NCBI GenBank assembly: GCA_902516465.1
Contig: CABXZD010000001.1
Span: forward strand, 124,001-188,000
Source: an uncultured Pelagibacteraceae bacterium
Lineage (GTDB): Bacteria > Pseudomonadota > Alphaproteobacteria > Pelagibacterales > Pelagibacteraceae
Reading direction: 5' to 3'
Length of the DNA: 64,000 nucleotides
Shown in pieces: positions 17,472-27,319 of the stretch. Position numbers and translations under genes: made by a program. The notes under the pieces are model-generated. The model did not search any database, had not been told where the DNA came from, and saw nothing but the letters and a program-made list of their open reading frames with translations. Position 1 is the stretch's first letter, and every line of letters begins with the position of its first letter.

Positions 17472-18398
17472 ATGTTTTCAGTAATTTTTCCAGGTCAAGG
17501 TTCACAACTCGTAGGGATGGGTAAGGATCTTTTTGAAAAATATGATTTAGTTAAGAATTTATTCAAGGAAGCTGATGATGTTTTAAATTTTCATTTATCC
17601 AAAACTATCTTGGAGGGACCTAAGGAAGATCTAAATCTTACTGCTAATACACAGCCAGCCATTTTTTTAATTAGTTATTCAATTTTTAGAATAATTAAAA
17701 ATGAATTTAATATAAATTTGAATAATGCTAATTATTTTGCTGGACATTCCTTGGGCGAGTATTCGGCATTATCTTGTGCAGAATATCTTGATTTTTCAAC
17801 CACTATTAAATTATTAAGAATTAGAGGGGAAGCAATGCAAAATGCAGTACCTAACGGTGAAGGAGGAATGACTGCAGTATTAGGTATTAATATAGATATA
17901 TTAGAAAAAGTACTGGAAGATAATAAAAAAGATTTTTTTGTTGAAATAGCAAATGATAATTCTGAGGGTCAAATAGTTGTGAGTGGTAAAAATCTTGATT
18001 TAGAAAAATTAAATTTAATTTTAAAGTCACATAACATCAGAAGTATAAAATTACCAGTTAGTGCACCTTTTCACTGTAAACTTATGAACAGAGCTACGCA
18101 AGTTATGAAAAAAGAACTTGATAAAACTTCTTTTTTAAATGGAAAAAATTTACTAATTTCAAATGTTACGGCCAAAGCAATATCCGACAAGCATGAAATA
18201 AAAAAGTTACTTATTGATCAAATTGAGAATAGAGTTAGATGGAGAGAAAGTATCATCTACATGATAAGTAAAGGAGTAGATCATTTTATTGAAATAGGAC
18301 CTGGTAAAGTATTGTCAAGTTTAATTAAAAGAACAGCAAAAAATGTAAAAATCGATACAATTAATCTTGAGAGTGATATAAAAGACTTAAAGATATGA
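17472..18398 (+). CDS. fabD: Malonyl-CoA:ACP transacylase
   Basis: Loads malonyl groups onto acyl carrier protein for fatty acid synthesis. The 308-aa protein has the oxyanion GQGSQ at residues 8-12, catalytic Ser93 in GHSLGEYSAL, and catalytic His201 in PFHCKLM. It is the first gene of fabD-fabG-acpP-gmk and overlaps fabG by four bases, so translation is coupled. Confidence 0.95.
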   Translation: MFSVIFPGQGSQLVGMGKDLFEKYDLVKNLFKEADDVLNFHLSKTILEGPKEDLNLTANTQPAIFLISYSIFRIIKNEFNINLNNANYFAGHSLGEYSALSCAEYLDFSTTIKLLRIRGEAMQNAVPNGEGGMTAVLGINIDILEKVLEDNKKDFFVEIANDNSEGQIVVSGKNLDLEKLNLILKSHNIRSIKLPVSAPFHCKLMNRATQVMKKELDKTSFLNGKNLLISNVTAKAISDKHEIKKLLIDQIENRVRWRESIIYMISKGVDHFIEIGPGKVLSSLIKRTAKNVKIDTINLESDIKDLKI

Positions 18399-19132
18399 AT
18401 GATTTAAAAAATAAAAATATTATTGTCACAGGTGCATCAGGTGGAATAGGTAATTCAATTATTGAAAAACTCCATAATTGTGGAGCAAATATATTAGCAT
18501 CTGGAACTAAAATTGAAAAACTTGAGGAATTAAAAAAAAAATTTAAAAATATTAAAATTCTAAAATTTGATATTTCAAAAAGTGATAAAATTGAGAGTTT
18601 TATTGAAGAGGCTGCAGTCAACCTTGGACAACAATTAGATTGCCTAGTTAATAATGCAGGAATAACTCAAGACAATTTAGCAATACGAATGAGTCTGGAT
18701 GAATGGAAAAATGTAATTGATGTAAATTTAACATCGACATTTCTACTTACTAAATTTGCAGTAAAAAAAATGTTAAGAAGTAAGTCAGGAAAAATCATTA
18801 ACATAACTTCTATTGTTGGTCATACTGGAAATCTTGGGCAAAGTAATTATACTGCCTCTAAAGCTGGAGTTGTAGCGATGTCAAAAAGTTTAGCTTTAGA
18901 GTACGCAAGAAAAAACATAAATATAAATTGTATTTCACCAGGATTTGTTAAAACAGCTATGACAGATAAAATTGATGAAAAATATAAAGAAACTATAATC
19001 TCAAAGATACCATCAGGTAGATTAGGTCAACCTGAAGACATTGCAAATGCTGTTCTTTTTTTGGCATCGAGTCAATCTGATTACATCAACGGGGAAACAC
19101 TTCACGTTAATGGCGGTATGTATATGGCTTGA
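18395..19132 (+). CDS. fabG: 3-oxoacyl-ACP reductase
   Basis: NADPH-dependent reduction of 3-ketoacyl-ACP in the fatty acid cycle. A 245-aa short-chain dehydrogenase: cofactor loop TGASGGIG at residues 12-19, NNAG at 86-89, and the catalytic set Asn111, Ser139, Tyr152 and Lys156. The end HVNGGMYMA is the standard FabG C-terminus. It follows fabD with a four-base overlap. Confidence 0.95.
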   Translation: MNDLKNKNIIVTGASGGIGNSIIEKLHNCGANILASGTKIEKLEELKKKFKNIKILKFDISKSDKIESFIEEAAVNLGQQLDCLVNNAGITQDNLAIRMSLDEWKNVIDVNLTSTFLLTKFAVKKMLRSKSGKIINITSIVGHTGNLGQSNYTASKAGVVAMSKSLALEYARKNININCISPGFVKTAMTDKIDEKYKETIISKIPSGRLGQPEDIANAVLFLASSQSDYINGETLHVNGGMYMA

Positions 19133-19156
19133 CAAAATAAGTTTTTAAACTAATAA
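19129..19156 (+). promoter_or_regulatory. Candidate promoter for acpP
   Basis: A perfect -35 hexamer TTGACA starts on the last codon and stop of fabG (19129-19134), followed after 16 bases by a TAATAA -10-like hexamer (19151-19156). The start codon of acpP is 26 bases further on, behind an AAGGAT ribosome site. A separate promoter here would fit the high demand for acyl carrier protein. The -10 match is only partial. Confidence 0.4.
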
Positions 19157-19181
19157 GAATTTATAACTATAAAGGATTAAT

Positions 19182-19421
19182 ATGTCAGAAGACGTTTCAA
19201 GCAAAGTAAAAAAAATAGTGGCAGACCACCTTGGTATAGATGAAGCAAAAGTAACAGAAGAATCCAGTTTTATTGATGATTTAGGTGCAGATAGTCTAGA
19301 TACAGTGGAGTTAGTAATGGCTTTCGAGGAAGAGTTTGGTTCAGAAATTTCCGATAGTGAAGCTGAAAAAATTTTAACTGTTGGAGATGCAGTTAAATTT
19401 ATAGAGGGAAAAGCTAATTAA
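19182..19421 (+). CDS. acpP: Acyl carrier protein
   Basis: A 79-aa acidic protein that carries growing acyl chains. Ser38 in the [12 protein letters not shown] motif is the phosphopantetheine attachment site. It has the usual four-helix length. In most proteobacteria fabF follows directly; here gmk begins after seven bases instead. Confidence 0.97.
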   Translation: MSEDVSSKVKKIVADHLGIDEAKVTEESSFIDDLGADSLDTVELVMAFEEEFGSEISDSEAEKILTVGDAVKFIEGKAN

Positions 19422-19428
19422 TTTTTAA

Positions 19429-20061
19429 ATGCCCACTGATATTGATGGGGTAATGATAATTTTATCATCTCCTTCTGGAGCAGGTAAAACAAGTCTAGTA
19501 AATCTTCTTTCAAGATTAGAAAACTTTGAAATTTCGATTTCACATACCACCCGTAAGCCTAGGCCCAACGAAATTCCTGATAAAGATTACTATTTTGTAA
19601 ATGAGGAAAAGTTTAAAAGATTAATTAATGACGAAGAATTTTTAGAATATGCAAAAGTTTTTAATAATTATTATGGAACATCTAGGACTCCAGTTATAGA
19701 TAAATTAAATAAAGGAAAAAATATTTTGTTTGATATAGATTGGCAAGGTGCAGATCAAATTAAAAATAAAAAACTTAATTATAAATTGATAACTTTTTTT
19801 ATACTACCTCCGAGTAAAAAAGTCTTATTTGAAAGATTGTCTAATAGGGATATGAAAGATAAATTAATAGCTGATGAGAGAATGAAACAATTTAGTAGGG
19901 ATGTGTTACATTGGATTAATTATGATTATGTAGTTATTAATGATGATTTGCAAAATTGTTATATGAAAATTAAAAAACTAATCGAAGCAGAATTAAATAA
20001 TGGATCAAAAGATTATGATCTTGAGTATATTAGAAATCATGTAGAAAAATTAACTTCTTAA
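19429..20061 (+). CDS. gmk: Guanylate kinase
   Basis: Converts GMP to GDP with ATP. The 210-aa protein has the P-loop [10 protein letters not shown] at residues 13-22, the GMP-binding [11 protein letters not shown] segment and DYYFV, and the [11 protein letters not shown] segment. I keep the ATG at 19429 rather than the internal one at 19453 because alphaproteobacterial homologues have a similar short lead (a G-x-M before the P-loop strand). It is convergent with rsmA, with a 12-base overlap of the 3' ends. Confidence 0.93.
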   Translation: MPTDIDGVMIILSSPSGAGKTSLVNLLSRLENFEISISHTTRKPRPNEIPDKDYYFVNEEKFKRLINDEEFLEYAKVFNNYYGTSRTPVIDKLNKGKNILFDIDWQGADQIKNKKLNYKLITFFILPPSKKVLFERLSNRDMKDKLIADERMKQFSRDVLHWINYDYVVINDDLQNCYMKIKKLIEAELNNGSKDYDLEYIRNHVEKLTS

Positions 20062-20838
20062 TTTTTCGTATTCCTCTGCTAATTTGTAGTAAGTTTTAAA
20101 GTTTAGATTATGAGGTCTCAAATTTAAACTAATAGCTAGTTTTTTTAAAATGATTAAATTATTCTTGAATAGTTGATTGTAAGGTTTTTTAATCATTTTT
20201 CTTCGTTGACTAAAAAAAATTCTAGTAATCTTTTCTAAATTTTTAGGATCTTTAAGTTTTATGAAATCTTTTTTTAAAGAAAAAAATAATAAAGAACTAT
20301 TTATTTTTGGTTTAGGAGAGAAGCTTTCAGGACTGATATCAATTATTTTTTTGATATCTAATTTCCAATTAGCCAAAATTGTTAATCTACCATAATTCGA
20401 ACAATTGTATTTTGAAATAATTCTATCTGCTACCTCTTTTTGAAACATCAGTATTAAATTACTAAACCATATTTTTTTATCGTTCAAATTTAAAATCCAT
20501 TTACATAAAATTTCTGTAGATATATTATATGGTAAATTACCAAAAACTATTAGTTTATCTTTGGATAAAGAATCTTCCTTAAATTTCAGTACATCCTCAT
20601 TAAAAATTGTAATTTGGTCTGTAAAATTGTTACGCAATAATAAAGCTAAATTTTTATCTTTTTCAATTACATAAATTTTTTTAGGTTTTTTTTGCAGTAA
20701 CGCCGAAGTCAGGTTTCCTGTACCAGGGCCAATTTCTAAAATTGTTTTATCCTTTATTTCGATAATATTTGATATTGTACTGATAATATTCTTATCAACC
20801 AAAAAATTTTGTCCTAAACTTTTTTTAGCTTTTATCAC
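20050..20838 (-). CDS. rsmA: 16S rRNA dimethyladenosine transferase (KsgA/RsmA)
   Basis: Dimethylates two adjacent adenines in helix 45 of 16S rRNA late in small-subunit assembly. The 262-aa protein has [11 protein letters not shown] at residues 9-19, SAM motif [10 protein letters not shown] at about 35-44 and the catalytic NLPYNIST at about 100-107. The start overlaps the pdxA stop by four bases in the common pdxA-rsmA order. Confidence 0.95.
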   Translation of the reverse strand: MIKAKKSLGQNFLVDKNIISTISNIIEIKDKTILEIGPGTGNLTSALLQKKPKKIYVIEKDKNLALLLRNNFTDQITIFNEDVLKFKEDSLSKDKLIVFGNLPYNISTEILCKWILNLNDKKIWFSNLILMFQKEVADRIISKYNCSNYGRLTILANWKLDIKKIIDISPESFSPKPKINSSLLFFSLKKDFIKLKDPKNLEKITRIFFSQRRKMIKKPYNQLFKNNLIILKKLAISLNLRPHNLNFKTYYKLAEEYEKLRS

Positions 20839-21776
20839 CTATTATCTAAAAATTTGATTGCATTTATTAAACTTAGAGGAGTAGAGATATTTTTATTTAT
20901 CATTTTTTCGTTTGGTCCGTGATCAGGAGATATTCTGTAAAAAGGTAATCCTAATGTGATATTAATGGCATTATATTCTTTTAATGTTTTCATTGGTGCA
21001 AGAACTTGATCATGGTACATACCTAGGATAACATCATATTTTTTTCTATTTTGTTTTAAAAAAATTGTATCTCCTGGAAAGGGACCATAAACATTATAAC
21101 CTCTATTTCTTAAATTTTTGATTGCAGGTTTAATTATTTTACTATCTTCATTTTCTTTGAGGAAACTTTCACAATGTGGATTTAAACCTGTAATTGCTAA
21201 CTTTGGTTTAAAACCCATCTCTTTAATATAAAAATTATTAATTAGAGCAACTTTTTCTTTAATCAGTTTTTGATTAAGTTTTTTTGAGACTAGTTTAAGT
21301 GGTAGATGTGTAGTTATGGGGCAAACAGATAATTCTTTATTATAGATTAACATTGCAACTTTATCTTGCTTGAATTTTTTTGATATATACTCTGTAATTC
21401 CAAGAAATTTTTTATTAAGGAACTTAGATTTGTTAACTGGGCCATTTATAAACTTATTTGTTAAACGAGAATTTAAAATTTTAAATGCAATTTCAAAAGT
21501 TTCTTTAACGTAGACTTGAGTTCTATTCCGAACTAAATCTACATTTATAATATAAATAGATTTATTCTGAAATTGATATTTATTGATATCTTTAAAATGT
21601 ATCAAATTAATTTTCTTTCTGAAGTTGAACTTTTTTATTTGATTTTTCAGAATTTCTATAGATGCAATTAAAATTAATGGACTTTGAATTTTTTTAGATT
21701 TAACTGCTTTAAAAAAAATCTCAAAAAAAATACTTTTAGGTTCTCCTGCAACAATAACTATGGGCTTATTTTTCAT
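20835..21776 (-). CDS. pdxA: 4-hydroxythreonine-4-phosphate dehydrogenase
   Basis: An NAD-dependent step in the DXP-dependent pyridoxal phosphate pathway. The 313-aa protein shows the metal-site histidines in TTHLPLK, GLNPHCES and GMYHDQVLAPMK, and an FINGPVNKS segment. The first strand IVIVAGEPKSI replaces the more usual GDPAGIG loop (here GEPKSI), a divergence in a substrate-binding loop worth noting. It overlaps surA by 11 bases and rsmA by four. Confidence 0.9.
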   Translation of the reverse strand: MKNKPIVIVAGEPKSIFFEIFFKAVKSKKIQSPLILIASIEILKNQIKKFNFRKKINLIHFKDINKYQFQNKSIYIINVDLVRNRTQVYVKETFEIAFKILNSRLTNKFINGPVNKSKFLNKKFLGITEYISKKFKQDKVAMLIYNKELSVCPITTHLPLKLVSKKLNQKLIKEKVALINNFYIKEMGFKPKLAITGLNPHCESFLKENEDSKIIKPAIKNLRNRGYNVYGPFPGDTIFLKQNRKKYDVILGMYHDQVLAPMKTLKEYNAINITLGLPFYRISPDHGPNEKMINKNISTPLSLINAIKFLDNR

Positions 21777-22695
21777 TAATTGAATAATTTATTTTTGATT
21801 TATTAAAAAAAATTCTTGAAAATTGATTAAGTTGTTTATTTGTCTCATAAACTATCATTTTATTTAATTCTTCTTTTTGATTGATTTTAATTTTATTGAA
21901 TCTAATTTCCTCAATTTTAAGAATAAGAAAGTTATTTCCAATTTTTATAACTTGAGAATGTTGTTTTTCCTCTAGTCTGTTTAATTCTTTGACAATCTTT
22001 TCAGACAAATTTTTCTCATCAATCCATCCAATTTTTCCTCCTAGCTTTGAACTTTCTGATATACTGTAAATATTTGCAGTATTGTTAAAACCTATTTTTT
22101 CAATGCTTAAGAGTATATTTTTAATAATCTGATTGATAACTTCATCTTTGTTTTTTTCAAAAACAATTTCAGACAATAAATATTCTTTTTTTGTTTTATT
22201 TTTCTGGTTTTGAATTTTTTTTAGCAATAATCTTTCATCAATTTTAACTTGGTTAATATATCGATTATAAATTAGTTCATTCCATAAAATTTCTATTTTT
22301 AATTTTTGTTTAATTTCATTGATCGAATAATTTTTTTTATTTAGAAGGTAGCTTTCGAATTCAGCTTCACTATTAAAATTTAGTTGTGAATAAAGATCCT
22401 TTAAATATTGTTTAATTCCAGGATGATCAGAAGCCAAATCTACAAATTTTTCTATCTCTTCTTTTTTTATAATCTCATTAATAAGTGAGTTTTTAGCTAT
22501 ATTAAAAATCTTATCATTATCTAATTGCGTTAAATTTTTATTTAAACTTTTTAAGTATTCTCCCTCTTTTTTAATGTCTAAATTAGTGATTATATTATCA
22601 TCGATCGTTGCATATATATAAATACTATTACTCGAAAGCGCTGGAGTGATATAGTAAATAATAGAAAATAGAATATATAAGATTTTTTTAAACAT
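21766..22695 (-). CDS. surA: SurA-like periplasmic chaperone / peptidyl-prolyl isomerase
   Basis: Escorts outer-membrane proteins through the periplasm. The 309-aa protein has an N-terminal signal peptide (apolar stretch to about residue 21, ending TPALSS), a SurA N-domain of helices with the ATIDDNIITNLDI start, and one parvulin-like domain at about 175-275 with the GGKIGWIDEKNLSEKI segment. Placement between lptD and pdxA is the standard proteobacterial order. It is shorter than the E. coli protein, having a single isomerase domain. Confidence 0.82.
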   Translation of the reverse strand: MFKKILYILFSIIYYITPALSSNSIYIYATIDDNIITNLDIKKEGEYLKSLNKNLTQLDNDKIFNIAKNSLINEIIKKEEIEKFVDLASDHPGIKQYLKDLYSQLNFNSEAEFESYLLNKKNYSINEIKQKLKIEILWNELIYNRYINQVKIDERLLLKKIQNQKNKTKKEYLLSEIVFEKNKDEVINQIIKNILLSIEKIGFNNTANIYSISESSKLGGKIGWIDEKNLSEKIVKELNRLEEKQHSQVIKIGNNFLILKIEEIRFNKIKINQKEELNKMIVYETNKQLNQFSRIFFNKSKINYSINEK

Positions 22696-25082
22696 TAATT
22701 TTTTAAATTTGGTGAGCTTGATTCACCAAAAGGAATTATAGTAAGTTTGAAAAAAATACTTTCTTCAGGTTTTATATCTCGATCGCTATAGTAATCTTTA
22801 TTATATTCTATCGATGCAGCCAGACAATCATTTTTATATTGGTACATAAAATTATAATATTCTGTTAAGTCAGTTTTTTTATTTCGTCTGGTTGAAAATA
22901 ATAAACTATTTGTATCATCAAAATTATACTGAGATGTATTCTTTAAATACGTAATTTTTTCTTTAGAATTATTCTCGTTAACATAATCAAAAGTAGTTAC
23001 AAAGTTATTCATACTAATTTCAGTCTCAAAGTTTTCGTAACTAGTATCTTTCAAGTTGTTTTTTAAAGATGTATTATAGCTTGTAGATAGATATTTATTT
23101 GGGTTAATTGTCACCTCGCCAAAAAAATTAGAGGTCTTAGCTCCCAATTGGTTGGTTTGAGGCAAATCATCGTTCTCCTCATATCTAAGATTATTTGCCA
23201 ATTTGAGATTTAATATTTCTCGAGAGTTTTGTTTATCAAAAACTGTAAAATCATTTCCATATGCTAAGGAAAAACCACCTTCTATAGTATCATTTGTTGA
23301 AAGTCTGTTTATGTTAAACAAACTATTTGCATCAATCCTTAATTCTTCATTTCTAATATTTTTTGTATTGTTAGGACTGATTTTGAATGACAGTTTAGGT
23401 TTTAAAATTTTTTGAAAATTATCATTTTGTTTGATTAAGGGTAAGGATGAATTAAATTGCAGTATACTAGAAAAATATTGAGATGTACTCTCTTTAAATT
23501 TTTCTGAATTTTGTGAATTTGAATTCACATTTTTTACTATAAAATCAAAGTTATTATAAAAACCATAATTACTGATTTTTGGATCTGAATTAAATATAAA
23601 ATCATTTACATTCGTCTTTTCCAATATGTTTGTTTGGTAATTTCTTATAAGACTTTCTGATTTAAATAAAAAATTACCATCAAAATTTGTATTATTGTTA
23701 ATATTTTTCACTAAATTTAATTTAGGTAAAACATATTCATATTTATCACTATTTTTTTCTTTAGTTAAATCTTCATAAACTAATAAGCTTGTATCAATTG
23801 ACATTTCATCAGAGAATAAACTAAAATTCATATAATTTTCCAAAGAATTATAGTTAGTGATTAAAGGTGATCTAAATTTATTAGCTTGAAGATAAGTATC
23901 ATTAGAAGTTTTTTCTAAATTTAGAAACAAATTGCTATCATCAAAATAATTTGAATCAAAACTTTTATCATATTTATAAAAAAAATGGTTTTTTGAGTTT
24001 CCATCTTTATGTTGAAAGATACTAAAATCACTTAGGTGACTACTTTTAGCATTAACTTGTCTGTATTCAGTTTGAACTAAAACTTGATCATCAGTATAAA
24101 AGCGTGGGGTAAAAGTAAAGTCTTTGTTATCACTTAAAACTTTAAAGTAAGGTAAGCTTAGATAATTGTTTGAGTTTGGTGAATTCTTAATTGTTGGTAT
24201 TAAAAAACCTGATTTTCTATCAACAGTTGGATCAGGATGAAAAAATTTTGGAAAATATGCTACTGGCACATCATAAACCCTCAACCAAGCATCTTTATAA
24301 TTGATTACTTTATTTTTTTTATCATGTTTGACCTTATTAGCAGATAGTGCCCATGGTGGACACTTTCCATTTCTTTTTTTACAAGTTGTAAAAATTCCTT
24401 TTGTAATTTCTGTGTTTTCATTATCGTAAATAACACTATTTCCTTTAATTCTTGGTTCGTTATTTTCATTAAAAGACTCATTATTTAGATCAATAACAAC
24501 ATCTTTTCCATACAGTTTATTAGAAATAGTATTGAGATATGCAATTTGAATTTTAATATTGTTGTTCTCTGGATCTTTTAAATTGGCATCATTAACTTTT
24601 ATTATGTTCTCATTTAAGTCAAAGTTGAAATATTTAGTCTGAAGTATATTGTTATTACGGTCTCTTAAAGTTGATTTTGTAGAGGACTTAATTTTATTCT
24701 TATTTTTATTATAAATAATTGTATTTGTTTCTATTACAAGTTTTTTTTTTTCATCAATTACTTTAACATTGTCATATGCTTTTAAAATATTTTTTTTTTG
24801 ATCAACTTCCAGCTCATTAAAATCTATTCTTATGTTACTTGATTTGATAAATGCAATTCCTTGTGAGGCTTTTAATAAATTTAAATCTTTAAAATATTCA
24901 AAATTTAATGCCTGAATTTCTAAATCTTTATCTAAAGAAATAGCTTTGCCTTCACCTGCAACTATCAGGTTCCCCTCATTTAAAATTTCGATTTTTTTTG
25001 TCTCGAAATTAAATTCATTAGCTAAGGACACACTTTGAAACACAAAGAAAATCAAAAGAAATTTTTTAATCTTATTTTTCAT
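22695..25082 (-). CDS. lptD: LPS-assembly outer membrane protein LptD
   Basis: The outer-membrane barrel that inserts LPS at the cell surface. The 795-aa precursor has a signal peptide ending near SVSLA, an N-terminal OstA jellyroll (about residues 30-230), and a large barrel. Conserved positions include the CKKRNGKCPPW segment with two Cys, AWLRVYDVPVAYFPKFFHPDP, and the final DRDIKPEESIFFKLT. A single Cys near the C-terminus could pair with the N-terminal ones. It overlaps surA by one base and lptG by 11. Confidence 0.92.
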   Translation of the reverse strand: MKNKIKKFLLIFFVFQSVSLANEFNFETKKIEILNEGNLIVAGEGKAISLDKDLEIQALNFEYFKDLNLLKASQGIAFIKSSNIRIDFNELEVDQKKNILKAYDNVKVIDEKKKLVIETNTIIYNKNKNKIKSSTKSTLRDRNNNILQTKYFNFDLNENIIKVNDANLKDPENNNIKIQIAYLNTISNKLYGKDVVIDLNNESFNENNEPRIKGNSVIYDNENTEITKGIFTTCKKRNGKCPPWALSANKVKHDKKNKVINYKDAWLRVYDVPVAYFPKFFHPDPTVDRKSGFLIPTIKNSPNSNNYLSLPYFKVLSDNKDFTFTPRFYTDDQVLVQTEYRQVNAKSSHLSDFSIFQHKDGNSKNHFFYKYDKSFDSNYFDDSNLFLNLEKTSNDTYLQANKFRSPLITNYNSLENYMNFSLFSDEMSIDTSLLVYEDLTKEKNSDKYEYVLPKLNLVKNINNNTNFDGNFLFKSESLIRNYQTNILEKTNVNDFIFNSDPKISNYGFYNNFDFIVKNVNSNSQNSEKFKESTSQYFSSILQFNSSLPLIKQNDNFQKILKPKLSFKISPNNTKNIRNEELRIDANSLFNINRLSTNDTIEGGFSLAYGNDFTVFDKQNSREILNLKLANNLRYEENDDLPQTNQLGAKTSNFFGEVTINPNKYLSTSYNTSLKNNLKDTSYENFETEISMNNFVTTFDYVNENNSKEKITYLKNTSQYNFDDTNSLLFSTRRNKKTDLTEYYNFMYQYKNDCLAASIEYNKDYYSDRDIKPEESIFFKLTIIPFGESSSPNLKN

Positions 25083-26151
25083 TAACTCTTATTAAACCTA
25101 TGATCGAAAATATGGAAATAAATAAAATTGGTAGAAAAATTGATATTAAGATAGGGATTTTTCCATTATTTCCAAGAGAACTAAACATAAAATTTATATA
25201 ATATATTATTACTGACATTAAAATTCCTAAAATAATATGAAAAAAAAGAGATTTATCTTTTTTAAAATTAAACATTATAATTGAGGACAGAATAGTCAAA
25301 ACACCGTAAAATAATGGCGTTGAAAAAAGTTTAAGAAGATGAATTGTAATTTCATCTGACGAGTATCCTAACATCTCGTAATCTTTCTTAAGACCAAATA
25401 ATTTTATTATATTTAATGTTGAGATATTTGAAAATAAATTTGTAATTTTCTCTTTATCAAAATTAGTTTGAAATTCTAATTCTGGAATGTCCTTTTTAGA
25501 AATATTTTTAATAGTGATTGTTGGGTCTTTAATTATCCACTTTTTTTTATTGATATTGACTGTTTTTGCTTGAATAATTTTCTCTAGGTCAAAATTTTGA
25601 TCAAATTGATTAATTATAACATCACCCAAATTATCGTTTTTAATTGATTTTGCTTTTATAATTATTACAGAATTTTCAATTTCATCTTTCAACCATAATC
25701 CATTATCTGTTACCACAGCAAGGTATTTATTATCATTTGAGGACCTATTTTTTATATCTGTGTAAATAAAATTTAAAGAAGAAGCTATGTTATAAAAAAT
25801 TAAAACTGTAATTATTCCAATAAAAATTGAAGATAAAAATAAAATTTTAATTATTTTCAAGTTACTTAAACCATTATTTTTCATATGGTTTAATTCGTCT
25901 TTTTTAAATAAATCAAAAAATAAAAATTGCGTCGATATTAAAAAAATAAAAGGAAATATTTCAAACAAGGTGATTGGAGCACTTAAAAATGTTAAAAAAT
26001 AAGGGAACAAGAAATTAACTTCTGAATTTTTGAAAAATGAGATCTCTTCAAGAATACTGAGAATAATTATTAGACTCAAAAAAATTAAACTAATGACAAA
26101 AAATTTGTTTATGAAATTTTTGATTATATATTTCTCGTAAACTTTAAGCAT
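25072..26151 (-). CDS. lptG: LPS export permease LptG
   Basis: Inner-membrane subunit of the LptB2FG transporter that pulls LPS from the inner membrane. The 359-aa protein has the YjgP/YjgQ layout: three helices, a periplasmic beta-jellyroll (about residues 130-260) and three C-terminal helices. The N-terminal YIIKNFINKFFVIS is typical. It overlaps lptF by eight bases and lptD by 11. Confidence 0.9.
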   Translation of the reverse strand: MLKVYEKYIIKNFINKFFVISLIFLSLIIILSILEEISFFKNSEVNFLFPYFLTFLSAPITLFEIFPFIFLISTQFLFFDLFKKDELNHMKNNGLSNLKIIKILFLSSIFIGIITVLIFYNIASSLNFIYTDIKNRSSNDNKYLAVVTDNGLWLKDEIENSVIIIKAKSIKNDNLGDVIINQFDQNFDLEKIIQAKTVNINKKKWIIKDPTITIKNISKKDIPELEFQTNFDKEKITNLFSNISTLNIIKLFGLKKDYEMLGYSSDEITIHLLKLFSTPLFYGVLTILSSIIMFNFKKDKSLFFHIILGILMSVIIYYINFMFSSLGNNGKIPILISIFLPILFISIFSIIGLIRVNEK

Positions 26152-27259
26152 ATTTAATTTTATTATAAAAAATTGTATAGATTAAAATAAAACTTATCCA
26201 CGGCAATAATAAGTACATAATAGATGTTAAATTTGAACTAGTAGAATATCTTAATGAGGCTTCAGATAAGATTAAAATTAAAAGTGTGACTAAAAATATG
26301 TAACGTTTATATTTCTCATAAGTAATATTATTTTTGGGTACTATAACCAAAAAGCAGCATAGGAGTGCGATAATAGGAATATACAAAGGTTTATAAAATC
26401 TCTTAAGTAATTCTTGGTCAACTTCTTTAGATAATTTTTTTTCACATCTAAATTTTCTATCTATATTTGTTAAATTACTATCTTCATTTTTCAACGAACA
26501 TTTTAATAGAGCCACAGATTGCCTCTCTTGAATTTTAGGAACTAAAATTGTGTATGATGTAAAGTCTGCTAAGTTAAAATCAATTTGATCAAAGTTAAAA
26601 ACATTTATTTTATCTTTTTCATTATTAATAATTCGTCCATTATAAAGTTTGAATATTTTTTGTTGATTGTTATCAACAATTACTCCCGATTTAGCATAAA
26701 TCATTCTTGAATTTGTTTTAGAAGAATCATCCAAGAAAATATTATTAAATGAACCATTTTCATTTTGAGAATTGATAAAAATAGTTAAGCCTTTAACAAC
26801 GTTTATAAATTTACCCTCTTTAATCAAAGAAGAGAAAAAATCTACGTTTGAATTTTTTAAAAATTCACGTGCCTTATATTGTGAAAAGGGTGATAAAAAA
26901 CTTCCTAACCATATTTGAATTACAGTTAGTATTATTGACATATAAATAACTGTGTTGGCAAAATTTATTTTTGTGATTCCGTGAAACCAAAAAATTGACA
27001 ATTCATTTCTGGACTCATAACTAATTAAAACATAAAAAAGAGAAATAAAAAAAACAAAAGGAATAATTCTATGGATTATTTTAGGAAAATTGAAAATTAT
27101 GAAAGAAAAATAGGTTTTAAGCCCATGTCCATCTTGTGTGACAAAATCGAAATAGTTTACTGCCTGTATTGTCCATACTATTAATCCTATGGAAAAACAC
27201 ATTATTATGAATAAAATGAATGTATCTTTAATAAATTTTCTAAATATTAATTTTTTCAT
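26144..27259 (-). CDS. lptF: LPS export permease LptF
   Basis: The partner permease to LptG. A 371-aa YjgP/YjgQ-family protein with six helices and a central periplasmic domain. The YESRNELSIFWFHG segment at about residues 76-90 is the coupling region that meets the LptB ATPase and is strongly conserved in the family. It is the first gene of lptF-lptG-lptD-surA-pdxA-rsmA and faces pepA across 60 bases. Confidence 0.9.
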   Translation of the reverse strand: MKKLIFRKFIKDTFILFIIMCFSIGLIVWTIQAVNYFDFVTQDGHGLKTYFSFIIFNFPKIIHRIIPFVFFISLFYVLISYESRNELSIFWFHGITKINFANTVIYMSIILTVIQIWLGSFLSPFSQYKAREFLKNSNVDFFSSLIKEGKFINVVKGLTIFINSQNENGSFNNIFLDDSSKTNSRMIYAKSGVIVDNNQQKIFKLYNGRIINNEKDKINVFNFDQIDFNLADFTSYTILVPKIQERQSVALLKCSLKNEDSNLTNIDRKFRCEKKLSKEVDQELLKRFYKPLYIPIIALLCCFLVIVPKNNITYEKYKRYIFLVTLLILILSEASLRYSTSSNLTSIMYLLLPWISFILIYTIFYNKIKYA

Positions 27260-27319
27260 TGAAAATATTTAATTTCTAAATATATAGCATTCATTTATAA
27301 CTCTTTGTAATTAAATATT

